Position numbers and translations under genes: made by a program | The notes under the pieces: generated by a model | The model's database searches: none | Seen by the model: the letters and a program-made list of their open reading frames with translations, nothing else | Told to the model about the DNA's origin: nothing | Part shown: positions 26,341 to 34,876 of the stretch, one piece after another | How positions within the stretch are numbered: position 1 is the first letter of the stretch | Layout of the letters: the number at the start of each line of letters is the position of its first letter | NCBI RefSeq assembly: GCF_000696185.1 | Contig: NZ_KK853997.1 | Span: 1,352,756 to 1,416,755, forward strand | Source of the DNA: Kitasatospora cheerisanensis KCTC 2395 | Lineage (GTDB): Bacteria; Actinomycetota; Actinomycetes; Streptomycetales; Streptomycetaceae | DNA: 64,000 bases | Reading direction: 5' to 3'

Positions 26341-27776
26341 CAGGCCTCCTTGTTCTCGCGCCGGCCCTGCAGGTGGTTGCCGAACAGGGTGAACAGGGCG
26401 GCGACCACCAGGAAGGCGGCGGCCACCGCGACGAAGCCGGCCCGGGTGCCGCTCGCCGCGCTCACCCCGGCGAAGACCGCGCCGAGCAGGGCGACGCCCA
26501 GGGCCAGGGTGGTCTGCTGGGTGGTGGTGACGATGCCGCTGCCGACGCCGATCCGCTCCGGCGGGATCGAGGACAGCACGGTGCGGTAGACGGTCGGCAC
26601 GAACAGGCCGTTGCCGACGCCGATCAGGAACATGCCGACGATCAGGTGGTAGAAGCGCAGGTGCGGCCACCACACCAGGGCGGGCACGATCAGGCAGACC
26701 AGGCCGAGGACCTGGGCGGCGCCGCCGGCCTGCAGGGTGCGCACGCCGATCCGTCCGATCAGCTTGGGGGCGCGCACCGCGGCGAGGAACTGGCCGAGCG
26801 CCATCGGCGCCATCGACAGGCCGGACTCGAAGGCGTCCATGCCGTTGCCGCCCTGCAGGGCCAGCGCGAAGACGAAGATGAAGCCGCCGAAGGCGAGGAA
26901 GCCGCTGCCGAGGACGAGCAGGCCCCGGCGCATGACGGCCTGCCGCAGCAGGGCCGGCGAGACCAGCGGGGCGGTGCCGCCGTCCTCCACGCCCTTCTCG
27001 TAGCGCCACAGCACCACGCCGGCGACGGCGGCCAGCACCAGCAGCGCCCAGCACCACAGCGGCCAGTGCGACTGCCGGCCCATGCTGAGCGGGATCAGCA
27101 GCGCCAGCACGAACGCGCCGAACAGGGCGGTGCCGCCGAGGTCCGCGCCCTGGCGCTGCTGGGCCCTGGTCTCGGGCACCCAGCGGCGGGTGCCGAGCAC
27201 GGCGAGGACGCCCAGCGGCACGTTGACCAGGAAGATCGGCCGCCAGCCCAGGCCGGCGATGTCGGCCCAGACGAACAGGCCGCCGAGCAGTTGCCCGACC
27301 GCGGCCGACAGGCCGCCGACCGCGCCGTAGTGGCTGACCGCCCGGGTCCTGGCGGGTTCGACCAGCGCGGCCTGGATGGTGGACAGCACCTGCGGCAGCA
27401 GCAGCGCCGCGGCCGCGCCCTGCACGACGCGGGCGGCGATCAGGGTGCCGATGTTCGGAGCGAGGCCGCAGGCCGCGGAGGCGAGGGTGAACGCCGTGAT
27501 GCCGATCTGGATCAGCCGGCGGCGCCCGAAGCGGTCGCCGAAGCGGCCGCCGAGGACCAGCAGCACGGCGTAGGTGATGCCGTAGCAGCTGACCACGAAC
27601 TGCGAGGTGGACGCGGAGACCTCGAAGGAGTCCTGGATGGACGGCAGGGCCACGTTGACGATGAACGCGTCGACGGTGGTCAGGGCGGCGGCGACCAGCA
27701 GTGTCGCCTGTCCGAATCCGCTGAAGCCCTCCGTCGCGGGCGCCGCGGGGGGCGCCTTGGCGGTCACGGTGGTCAT
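26340..27776 (-). CDS. MFS drug exporter (EmrB/QacA, 14-TM type)
   Basis: ATG 27776 gives MTTVTAKAPPAAPATEGFSG followed by many hydrophobic helices. TVDAFIVNVALPSIQDSFEV is motif D1 of DHA2-type exporters, LGGRFGDRFGRRRLIQIGIT is motif A, and RVVQGAAAALLLPQVLSTIQ is motif B; GQLLGGLFVWADIAGLGWRP is motif C-like. Length is 478 residues. It is the likely self-resistance or export protein of the pathway, since it is translationally coupled to the KASIII-like gene and lies in the same operon. Confidence 0.9.
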   Translation of the reverse strand: MTTVTAKAPPAAPATEGFSGFGQATLLVAAALTTVDAFIVNVALPSIQDSFEVSASTSQFVVSCYGITYAVLLVLGGRFGDRFGRRRLIQIGITAFTLASAACGLAPNIGTLIAARVVQGAAAALLLPQVLSTIQAALVEPARTRAVSHYGAVGGLSAAVGQLLGGLFVWADIAGLGWRPIFLVNVPLGVLAVLGTRRWVPETRAQQRQGADLGGTALFGAFVLALLIPLSMGRQSHWPLWCWALLVLAAVAGVVLWRYEKGVEDGGTAPLVSPALLRQAVMRRGLLVLGSGFLAFGGFIFVFALALQGGNGMDAFESGLSMAPMALGQFLAAVRAPKLIGRIGVRTLQAGGAAQVLGLVCLIVPALVWWPHLRFYHLIVGMFLIGVGNGLFVPTVYRTVLSSIPPERIGVGSGIVTTTQQTTLALGVALLGAVFAGVSAASGTRAGFVAVAAAFLVVAALFTLFGNHLQGRRENKEA

Positions 27777-27790
27777 GGGGCGGTTTCCTT

Positions 27791-29011
27791 TCACCGGTAG
27801 GACTGGTAGACGAACTGGCGCAGCCGGTTCGCGATCGGCAGGGTCCGCGACGGGAAGAGCTGCGGCACGATCACCGCGGTCACGCCCGTCGAGGGGTCGA
27901 CGAAGAAGTTGGTGCTGCTCGCCGAGAGCCAGCCGTACTCGCCCTCGCGGGTCAGCCAGTGGCTCTGGTGCGGGGTCTTGACGGTCATGAAGCCCAGGCC
28001 GAAGCCGACGGAGGTCATCAGCTCGTTGATCGCGGGGACGGGCCAGTAGCCGTAGCCGGAGCCGAGGACGGTGTCGCCGGGCAGGTGGTTGGAGCGCATC
28101 GAGGCGACGGTCATCGGCGACAGCAGGTGGTCGTCGGTGCCGGCGATGCGGCCGTCGGCGGCGAGCATGCCGAGGAACGCGGTGTAGTCCTCGGCGGTGG
28201 TGTAGATGCCGCCGCCGCCGGAGAGGAACAGCGGCGCCTTGGTGTCGACCGGCAGGCCGAGCGGCGCGAGGCCGCCCTCCGGGCCGGGGGTGTAGATCTC
28301 GGCGTAGCGGTGGGCCTCGGACTCGGCGACGTGGAAGCCGGTGTCGCGCAGGCCGAGCGGCTCGAACAGGGCCTCGGCGAGGTAGGCGTCCAGGCTGCGG
28401 CCGGAGACCACCTCGATGACGCGGCCCAGCACGTCGGTGCTGACGCCGTAGTTCCAGGCGGTGCCGGGCTGGAAGCGCAGCGGGAACGAGCCCCAGGCCT
28501 CGGTGGCGGCCTTCAGGTCGGTCTCCGGCGGCACGCCGAGCGCGTAGCCGGCGCCGGAGTACAGCGAGTCCACCGCGTGGGACTGGTGGGAGCCGTAGCC
28601 GAGGCCGGAGGTGTGGGTGAGCAGGTGCCAGATCCGCATCGGCTCGACCAGGCCCTCGGTGATCGGCGCCTCCGCCAGGCCCGTCCGGTAGACCCGCATC
28701 CGGTCGAAGCCCGGCAGGTAGTCGGCGACCGGGTCGTTCAGCGCGACCAGGCCCTTCTCGACCAGCGTCATGAACGCGACCGAGGTCATCGCCTTGCTCA
28801 GCGACCAGGCCCGGAACACGCTGTCGGTCTTCATCGGGCTGCCCTTGGCGATGTCCGCCATCCCGCCGGACGCCGCGTACTTCACCTCCCCGCGCTGGGC
28901 GACCACGCACGTCCAGCCGGGCAACCGGCCTTCCTCGACCTGGCGGTCGAAATACACACCGAGGGCGGACAAGCGATCCGCGTCGAGCTGCACCGAGAAC
29001 ACTCCTGCCAT
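27791..29011 (-). CDS. Serine beta-lactamase-fold hydrolase/acyltransferase (EstB/LovD-like family)
   Basis: SVFRAWSLSKAMTSVAFMTL carries the SxxK nucleophile motif, WNYGVSTDVLGRVIEVVSGR the Tyr of YxN (here YGV), and GSGYGYWPVPAINELMTSVG leads to the last active-site strand. Two starts are possible: ATG 29011 with a weak ribosome site, or GTG 28993, which sits eight bases after AGGAG and may be better. Length is about 400-406 residues; there is no signal peptide, so it is cytoplasmic. Relatives include esterases and the LovD acyltransferase. In this operon a tailoring acyl transfer or hydrolysis of the product is plausible; it is unlikely to be true beta-lactam resistance. Confidence 0.8.
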   Translation of the reverse strand: MAGVFSVQLDADRLSALGVYFDRQVEEGRLPGWTCVVAQRGEVKYAASGGMADIAKGSPMKTDSVFRAWSLSKAMTSVAFMTLVEKGLVALNDPVADYLPGFDRMRVYRTGLAEAPITEGLVEPMRIWHLLTHTSGLGYGSHQSHAVDSLYSGAGYALGVPPETDLKAATEAWGSFPLRFQPGTAWNYGVSTDVLGRVIEVVSGRSLDAYLAEALFEPLGLRDTGFHVAESEAHRYAEIYTPGPEGGLAPLGLPVDTKAPLFLSGGGGIYTTAEDYTAFLGMLAADGRIAGTDDHLLSPMTVASMRSNHLPGDTVLGSGYGYWPVPAINELMTSVGFGLGFMTVKTPHQSHWLTREGEYGWLSASSTNFFVDPSTGVTAVIVPQLFPSRTLPIANRLRQFVYQSYR

Positions 29012-29201
29012 GAGAGAAGAGAAGAAATTTGACGGGCCACGGTCAATCAAGTGGCGACGGCTCCGCTCCGGGCCCGCGACCGCGCCGACCGGGCCACCCC
29101 CGCAGGCCCGGTGACCCGCACCTGCCGGGGGCCCCGCGCCGACCGGCGGACCGGACAGCCGCCGCGCGGACGATCCGCGCGACCGTGGGGGGACGGGGGA
29201 C

Positions 29202-29666
29202 TTACAGACGGGCGCCGCTCGACCGGCCCAGGTGCTCGCGCAGCCTCGGACCGATGCTGCGGCACTCCTGGGACTCGAGGTCGAACACGACCATCCGGCT
29301 CACCGCCTTCACGCTGACCTGCTTCCGGTCGTCGAGGATCCGGAAGTTGAACTCGAAGCTCGACCGCCGGATGTTCGACGTCCACAGCTCGACCGAGACC
29401 GGCTCCACCGAGTACCGCAGCGGCCGCAGGTACCCGATCTCGTGCGAGGCCACCACCGCGGCCTCACCCTCGAAGACCCCGCCGGCGAGCAGCCACCGGA
29501 CCCGGGCCTCCTCGATGATCCGCACGATCTCGCAGTTGTTGACGTGCCCGTAGGAGTCCACGTCGCCCCAGCGCAGCGATATCTCGACGGACGACGGCCC
29601 CTCCCCCCGCAGCGGGGAGTCGGAGCGTTCCGGGCGTTCCAGAGTTACGGATGAGGACCTGCTCAT
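29202..29666 (-). CDS. Acyl-CoA/ACP thioesterase (4HBT hotdog), first gene of the biosynthetic operon
   Basis: ATG 29666 is preferred over an upstream TTG because GAGG lies about ten bases before it. The motif LRWGDVDSYGHVNNCEIVRI is the 4-hydroxybenzoyl-CoA-thioesterase signature with the catalytic Asp. VASHEIGYLRPLRYSVEPVS and RSSFEFNFRILDDRKQVSVK complete the single hotdog. Length is 154 residues. It could release the finished acyl chain or act as an editing enzyme. It is the promoter-proximal gene: the upstream gap carries two inverted repeats, one of them ARE-like (29784-29807). Confidence 0.85.
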   Translation of the reverse strand: MSRSSSVTLERPERSDSPLRGEGPSSVEISLRWGDVDSYGHVNNCEIVRIIEEARVRWLLAGGVFEGEAAVVASHEIGYLRPLRYSVEPVSVELWTSNIRRSSFEFNFRILDDRKQVSVKAVSRMVVFDLESQECRSIGPRLREHLGRSSGARL

Positions 29667-29718
29667 CGAATCCAACCTCGTCTCAGCGTGGACGTCTGCA
29701 CTCGACCGCCCGAAGAAG

Positions 29719-29736
29719 ATTCCTACGGGTAGGAAT
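29719..29736. promoter_or_regulatory. Perfect 18-bp palindrome upstream of the operon
   Basis: ATTCCTACGGGTAGGAAT is an eight-base inverted repeat around a two-base centre, 53-70 bases upstream of the thioesterase start. It resembles a TetR-type operator but differs from the ARE-like site 48 bases further up, so it may bind a different regulator or be a promoter-overlapping operator. Confidence 0.6.
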
Positions 29737-29783
29737 TCTCCCGAGAGCGGGGTTCACCGCGATGATCCGATCGTGCCACAGGC

Positions 29784-29807
29784 AACATACCTTTGGGAAG
29801 GTATTTT
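29784..29807. promoter_or_regulatory. ARE-like operator A (head of biosynthetic operon)
   Basis: AACATACCTT and AAGGTATTTT flank a four-base centre. The half-site (A/T)ACATACCTT matches autoregulatory elements bound by gamma-butyrolactone receptors and recurs at 31503 and 36012. It lies about 120 bases upstream of the thioesterase gene and would place the whole biosynthetic operon under the TetR receptor(s). Confidence 0.75.
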
Positions 29808-29865
29808 CTTCGGAGCCCGTTCGAGTGCCTGTCCTTCGACACCCGATCAGGGTTGTCCGCGCAGG

Positions 29866-30597
29866 TCAGAGCCACGCGCCGGAAGCGGAGACGAACATCC
29901 GACTGAGCACGGGGCGCTCGGCCGGAGCCGGCGCCCCGGGCAGCAGCCGGGCCCCGGGCAGGCGGGCGGCCAGCTGCGGGGCGCCGACCAGGACGGGGTG
30001 CCCGACCTCGGCGAGCATCGGCAGGTCGGACACGTGGTCGCCGTACGCGTAGCAGCGCGCCGGATCGACGTGCGGCAGGGCGCGCAGCACCCCCCGCACC
30101 AGCCTGCGCTTCTCCTCGCCGATCACCGGAGCGCCCGCCAGCCCGCCGGTGAACACCCCGCCGCGCACCTCCGGGCGGCTGCACAGCACGGCCGCCCCGA
30201 CGTGCCGGGCGAGCGGCTTGACGATCGCCGCGAACGAGCCGGACACCAGCACGATCCGGTCGCCGGCCGCCCGGTGCGCGGCCAGCGCCTCGCGGACCGA
30301 CGCGATCCAGAAGCCGTCCTCGCGCGCCCGCTCCGCGAACCAGGCACGGCCCGACTCCCCCACCGCCGCGGCCGGTTCGCCGACCCACGCCCGGTAGTAC
30401 GTCCGGTTCGCGCGCTCCCGCGGCACCCCGGAGGCGACCGCCGCCGCCAGGTCCGCGCGCACCGCGCGGGCCCGGCGCAGCCCGGCCGGCCCGTAGCGGC
30501 GCCCGAGGTGGAAGTCGAGGAAGTCGAACATGCTCTTGCAGTCGATCAGCGTCTCGTCGACGTCGCTGAACACCAGGCGCGCGGCCACTGACACCAC
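29866..30597 (-). CDS. HAD-IB family phosphatase (SerB-like)
   Basis: The start is taken at GTG 30597 (GTG 30594 or 30588 also possible), behind GAGGAG. RLVFSDVDETLIDCKSMFDF is HAD motif I (DxDxT), GDRIVLVSGSFAAIVKPLAR motif II, IGEEKRRLVRG the motif III lysine, and RCYAYGDHVSDLPMLAEVGH motif IV. Length is 243 residues, with a helical cap inserted after motif I as in HAD-IB enzymes. It lies downstream of the TetR receptor gene on the same strand. In gamma-butyrolactone biosynthesis a phosphatase removes the DHAP-derived phosphate; this gene is a candidate for the signal made by the AfsA at 31625. Confidence 0.8.
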   Translation of the reverse strand: MVSVAARLVFSDVDETLIDCKSMFDFLDFHLGRRYGPAGLRRARAVRADLAAAVASGVPRERANRTYYRAWVGEPAAAVGESGRAWFAERAREDGFWIASVREALAAHRAAGDRIVLVSGSFAAIVKPLARHVGAAVLCSRPEVRGGVFTGGLAGAPVIGEEKRRLVRGVLRALPHVDPARCYAYGDHVSDLPMLAEVGHPVLVGAPQLAARLPGARLLPGAPAPAERPVLSRMFVSASGAWL

Positions 30598-30774
30598 CAG
30601 CTCCTCGAAGACCTGGCCCGCCCCGAGCGGGCGGGCCGAACCGGGCCCGCCCGGAGCGCGCCGGGCAGGCCGAACCGCCGCCCGGCGGGCCCGGTCCGGG
30701 CCCGCGCCCCGGCCCCGGCGGGCGGGCGGCCGGGGAGGGCGGCTGTCACCCCCTCCGCGGAGGGGGTTCGCGGG

Positions 30775-31464
30775 TCAGCCGTTGCCCGGGCCGCGCGGCT
30801 TGGCGCGCAGGGCCGGGAACAGCAGGTCCCGCACCTCCCTCCAGCGTTCGGCGAAGTCCGCCCGGTCGTAGAGGTTGTTGGAGATGTGCTGCGCGCCGAA
30901 GAAGGCGGCGACCGCGACCCGGGCGGCGACCTCCGGGTCCACGTCCTCGGCCAGCTGCCCCTGGGCGGCGGCCTCGCGCAGCAGCGAGGAGATCAGCGTC
31001 GTCCAGTCCACGTACGGCAGCGGGAGTTCGACGTCGATGACGTCGCGCTCGTTCTGCAGGCGGGTGCCGGCCTGCATGATCGGGTCGTTCAGGAAGGCGG
31101 AGGTCGCCTCGTTGAACATCTCGATCACGGTGTCCAGCGGGGACAGGCCCTTGGCCCGGACCGCCTCCAGCGTGCGGGGCCAGGTCGCGTAGAGCGCCTC
31201 GACCACCGCGACCGCCAGGGCCTGCTTGTTGGGGAAGTGGAAGTAGACGGCGCCCTTGGTCATCCCCACCTGCTCGGCGACGTCCTTGATGCCGGTCTGC
31301 TGGTAGCCCCGCTCCGCGAAGAGCCGCGCCGCGCAGCGCAGGATCTCCGCGCGGGTCCGCACCGCCCGGTCCTGCCGCAAGTCGGGCCCCTGCGGCACCG
31401 CGGACGCTCCGGTCCTGGCCGTCGACCACAGCGGTGGGGTCGCGTCAGCCTGTCTCTGAGTCAC
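30775..31464 (-). CDS. TetR-family gamma-butyrolactone receptor-like repressor
   Basis: The open frame starts at GTG 31464; GTG 31398 (VPQGPDLRQDRAVRTR) is an alternative closer to the usual ArpA/ScbR start. The helix-turn-helix QTGIKDVAEQVGMTKGAVYF with HFPNKQALAVAVVEA is typical of this receptor group. PLPYVDWTTLISSLLREAAA holds the conserved ligand-pocket Trp region, and VAAFFGAQHISNNLYDRADF the late helix characteristic of ScbR-like receptors. It is divergent from the afsA-family gene at 31625 with an ARE-like operator between them, the scbR/scbA arrangement. It probably represses itself, afsA and the operon at 29666 until the signal binds. Confidence 0.85.
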   Translation of the reverse strand: MTQRQADATPPLWSTARTGASAVPQGPDLRQDRAVRTRAEILRCAARLFAERGYQQTGIKDVAEQVGMTKGAVYFHFPNKQALAVAVVEALYATWPRTLEAVRAKGLSPLDTVIEMFNEATSAFLNDPIMQAGTRLQNERDVIDVELPLPYVDWTTLISSLLREAAAQGQLAEDVDPEVAARVAVAAFFGAQHISNNLYDRADFAERWREVRDLLFPALRAKPRGPGNG

Positions 31465-31502
31465 AGCTCACTGATCCTTCCTTACGTTCGATTCCCCCTA
31501 GC

Positions 31503-31526
31503 AATATACCTTCCCAGAGGTATATT
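31503..31526. promoter_or_regulatory. ARE-like operator B in the tetR/afsA divergon
   Basis: AATATACCT and AGGTATATT form a perfect nine-base inverted repeat with a six-base centre. It is about 40 bases upstream of the TetR gene and about 100 bases upstream of the afsA-family gene, placed to control both directions. Confidence 0.8.
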
Positions 31527-31624
31527 TTCTCATCGTGCTCAAACGGCCGCCCGGCCAGGCCCCTCCGAGGGCTTCCGAGGCGTCGGCGGCCACCGCTCGG
31601 TACGGCCCGAATGGGGAGATCGGA

Positions 31625-32665
31625 ATGACCACCAGCACCGTCGCACCGCCGCACCACATACCCGCCCAGCCCGTCCGCGGGCTCTCCTTCTCGTCGCTCA
31701 TGTCGCCCGACGCCGTCCACAAGAGTGCCGCCGGGGAGGTCTTCCTCACCGACGCGGTCCGCCTGGCCGAGGACCACGTCGCGGTCGCCGCCCGCTGGCA
31801 CCGCGACCGCTTCCTCCCCGCCCCCGGCGCCCCCTCCGCCGCCGGCCCGCCGACCCGCTGCTGGTGGTGGAAACCGTCCGACAGAGCCTGATCCACCTGT
31901 CGCACCAGGTCTACGGCGCCCCCGCAACCACCCGTTCGTGCTCAACGCCCTCGAACTGGAACTGGCCACCGGGGCCCCCGCCGCCCCCGCCCCGCGCCCG
32001 GTGCTGCTCGACATCACCTGCACCCGCAACGCCCGCACGCCCCGCCGCCAGGGCCTGACCCTCGACGCGGCCGTGCTCGCCGACGGCGCCGCCCTCGCCC
32101 GCGTCCGGATGCGCTGGGAGATCCTCGACCCGCGCCTCTACGCGCTCGCCCGCACCCGCGCCCGCCAGGACGCCCTGGCCGCCGCCGCCACCCCGAGGCG
32201 CTCGCCCCCCGCCGGCTCGCAGCCCACGAGGCCGGCTGCGCCCGGCAGCGCGACGTGCTGCTCGCCCGCACCCCCGAGGACGCCCCCGGCGCCTTCCGCC
32301 TCGACGTCGACACCACCCACCCGGTGCTGTACGACCACCCGTGCGACCACACCCCCGGCATGGTGCTGCTGGAGGCGTTCCTGCAGGCCGCCACCGCCGC
32401 GGCCCCGTCCGGCGCTGCGGCCCGGGCCGGCCTGACCCGGCTGGCCGCGACCTTCAACGCCTTCGGCGAGCCGGACGCCCCCGTCCTGCTCACCGCGCAG
32501 CCGGGCGCCACCGCCGCCGGCCTGCACGCCACCCGGCTCACCGCCGCCCAGGGCCCCACCACCCTCGCCACGGCCCAGCTCACCCACCTCCCCCGCCTCC
32601 CCCACGTCCCCGCCGCGCGCCGGAGCGCCCCGCGCCCGACCGTCCCGTTCCAGGTGGCCCCGTGA
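31625..32665 (+). CDS. AfsA-family butyrolactone/butenolide synthase (three frameshifts)
   Basis: ATG 31625 follows GGGAGATCGGA. The N-terminus (SPDAVHKSAAGEVFLTDAVR, then VAVAARWHRDRFLPAPGA) is the AfsA signature. After apparent indels near 31855 and 31920 come DPLLVVETVRQSLIHLSHQV and HPFVLNALELELATGAPA; after one near 32197, EALAPRRLAAHEAG and VLYDHPCDHTPGMVLLEAFL, the second hotdog. The joined length is about 345 residues, normal for AfsA. Expected reaction: beta-ketoacyl transfer to dihydroxyacetone phosphate, starting synthesis of a gamma-butyrolactone-type autoregulator. The stop overlaps the GTG of the next gene. Divergence from a TetR receptor with an ARE between them strongly supports a signalling role. 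Confidence 0.8.
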
Positions 32666-33806
32666 ACCGCGTCGACACCCTGCTGCCCGCCCCGGCCGAC
32701 GCCGCGCCGCGGTTGCCGGCCGCGGCCTCCACCGCCACCGGCTTCGACGAGGCCGCGGTGCGGAACATCGCCCGGATCGCCCGCAGCGAGCACCTCGCCA
32801 CCGACCGCCGGCGCCGCATCAGCGCCCGCGCCGCGACGGCCGTCGTCCGGGCCGGCTTCGCCCGGCACTTCGTCCCCCGGCACCTCGGCGGCAGCGCCGG
32901 CTCCTTCTCCGCCCTGCTGGACGCCGCCACCGAACTCGGGCGGACCTGCCTGTCCACCGCCTGGTGCGCCACCCTCTACGCCGCGCACGGACGACTCGCC
33001 TCCTACCTGCCCGAACCGGGGCGGCAGCAGCTGTGGGCCGACGGCCCCGACACCCTGATCGCCACCTCGATCGCCCCGCAGGGAACGGCCGTCGAGGAGG
33101 ACGGCGGCTGGCGCCTGCACGGCCGGTGGAACACCGCCAGCGGCGTCACCCACGCGCGGTGGATCCTGCTCGGCGCCCTCGTCCCCGGCCCGGCGGGCCC
33201 GAGCACCGCGTCTTCGCCGTCCCGCGCGCCCACTGGACGATCCTCGACAGCTGGCACACCCTCGGCATGCGCGGCACCGGCAGCCACAGCGTCCAGCTGG
33301 CGCCCGTGCACGTCCCCCGGCACCTCACCTTCGCCTTCGAGCGGCTGGAGCGGCCGCTGGAGGACGGCGCCGCCCCGTGCCACCGCGTCCCCTCGCTGAT
33401 GGTCGGCGCCCCGATGTTCGCGATGCCGATCGTCGGAGCGGCGCAGGGCGCGCTCGACGCCTGGCGGGCCGCCGCTCCCCCGCACCCGGACACCGAGCGC
33501 CTGCTGGCCGAGAGCTCCGCCCGGATCGACGCCGCCCGGCTGCTCCTCGAACGCGCCGCCCGCACCGCCGACCGGACCGCGCCCACCCCGCTGCTCACCG
33601 CGCGCGGCCGCCGCGACGCGGCCACCGCCGCCGCCTGGTCCGTGGCCACCGCCGACGGGCTGTTCCACGCGTCCGGCGCCCGCGTGCACCATCCGCACGA
33701 CCCGCTCCAGCGGCACTGGCGGGACATCACCACCGCCGCCACCCACCACGCGCTCAACGCCCGGGCCGCCGCTGCCGCGTACGCCGAGGCGCTCGCCCCG
33801 TCCTGA
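32662..33806 (+). CDS. Acyl-CoA dehydrogenase-fold oxidase/monooxygenase (one frameshift)
   Basis: GTG 32662 overlaps the afsA stop (GTGA). ARHFVPRHLGGSAGSFSALL and LGRTCLSTAWCATLYAAHGR resemble HsaA/HpaB-like flavin-dependent monooxygenases of the acyl-CoA dehydrogenase fold. An indel near 33198 joins to WTILDSWHTLGMRGTGSHSV, the conserved middle-domain segment, and HASGARVHHPHDPLQRHWRD is the C-terminal flavin-contact region. Joined length is about 381 residues. Coupling to afsA suggests it oxidises the signal or its acyl precursor; an acyl-CoA oxidase has a comparable role in avenolide synthesis. A partner flavin reductase is not in the window. Confidence 0.75.
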
Positions 33807-33813
33807 CCGGGCC

Positions 33814-34761
33814 TCAGGTCCGGAAGGTGCGGCGGTAGGCGTCCGGCGGGACGCCGAGGGTGCGGTGGAAGTGCCGGCGCAGCGTGGTCGCCGTGCCCAG
33901 CCCGGAGGCCTCGGCGACGGCCTCGATGCTGTCGTCGGTGGACTCCAGCAGCTCCTGGGCGCGGCGGATCCGCTGGGTCAGCAGCCACTGCAGCGGGGTG
34001 GTGCCGGTCACCGCGCGGAACTGGCGGCCGAGGTGACGCGAACTCAGGTTGGCGCGGCGGGCCAGGTCCTCGACGGTGAGCGGCCGGTCCAGCCGGCGCA
34101 TCACCCACGGGAGCAGCTCGGCCAGCGGGTGACCGTCCTGCTCGGGCACCGGCGTGACGACGAACTGGGCCTGCCCGCCGGCCCGGTGGGGCGGGACGAC
34201 CAGCCGCCGGGCGGCCACGTTGGCGACCGCCGCGCCGTGGTCGCGGCGGACCAGGTGCAGGCACAGGTCCATCGCCGCGCTCTTGCCGGCGGAGGTGAGC
34301 ACGCTGCCGTTGTCGACGTAGAGCACGTCCGGGTCGACCTCGACCAGCGGGTGGCGGGCGGCCAGTTCCCCGGTGTGCGCCCAGTGCGTGGTGGCGCGCA
34401 GCCCGTCCAGCAGGCCGGCGGCGGCGAGCACGAACGCGCCCGTGCACAGCGAGACCACCCGCGCGCCCGCCCGGTGGGCCGCGCGCACCGCCTCGACCAG
34501 GTCGGCCGGCGGGTCCCGGTCGATGTCGGCCAGGGCCGGGACGATCACGGTGCCGGCCTCGGCGAGCCGGTCGAGCCCGCAGTCCGGCTCCAGCAGGAAG
34601 CGGCCGACCCGGACGGCGTGCGGGCCGCACACCCTCACCTGGTACCAGGGGACCGTCACGGCGGCCGGGGCCGAGCCGAACACCTCGTACGCCAGGGCGA
34701 GTTCGAGGTGCAGCATGCCGTCCGTGGCGGCGATCGCGACGGAGCGCGGCGCGGAATCCAT
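33814..34761 (-). CDS. GlxA-type AraC-family transcriptional regulator
   Basis: ATG 34761 gives MDSAPRSVAIAATDGMLHLE. The N-terminal DJ-1/PfpI-like domain (residues about 5-180) includes ARVVSLCTGAFVLAAAGLLD with the Cys elbow. The C-terminal AraC domain has two helix-turn-helix units: TVEDLARRANLSSRHLGRQF and DSIEAVAEASGLGTATTLRR. Length is 315 residues. It is divergent from the saccharopine-dehydrogenase-like gene at 34877, sharing a 115-base promoter region, so that gene is its likeliest target. Its 3' end nearly abuts the flavin enzyme gene convergently. Confidence 0.85.
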   Translation of the reverse strand: MDSAPRSVAIAATDGMLHLELALAYEVFGSAPAAVTVPWYQVRVCGPHAVRVGRFLLEPDCGLDRLAEAGTVIVPALADIDRDPPADLVEAVRAAHRAGARVVSLCTGAFVLAAAGLLDGLRATTHWAHTGELAARHPLVEVDPDVLYVDNGSVLTSAGKSAAMDLCLHLVRRDHGAAVANVAARRLVVPPHRAGGQAQFVVTPVPEQDGHPLAELLPWVMRRLDRPLTVEDLARRANLSSRHLGRQFRAVTGTTPLQWLLTQRIRRAQELLESTDDSIEAVAEASGLGTATTLRRHFHRTLGVPPDAYRRTFRT

Positions 34762-34876
34762 GTCGGGAATTGTACGGGTCGTGTCGTTCCGGACACTGGG
34801 CGGCGGCTCCCGGAGCGGACAGGATCGTTCCCGGCCGAGCACCTCGGCCGGGTCGTCGAGCACGCGGGAGCAGGCA

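Noticed and set aside
27791..29011. True beta-lactamase / antibiotic resistance gene
   Set aside because: SxxK and YxV fit EstB/LovD-like esterases and acyltransferases; no signal peptide and the pathway context points to tailoring.
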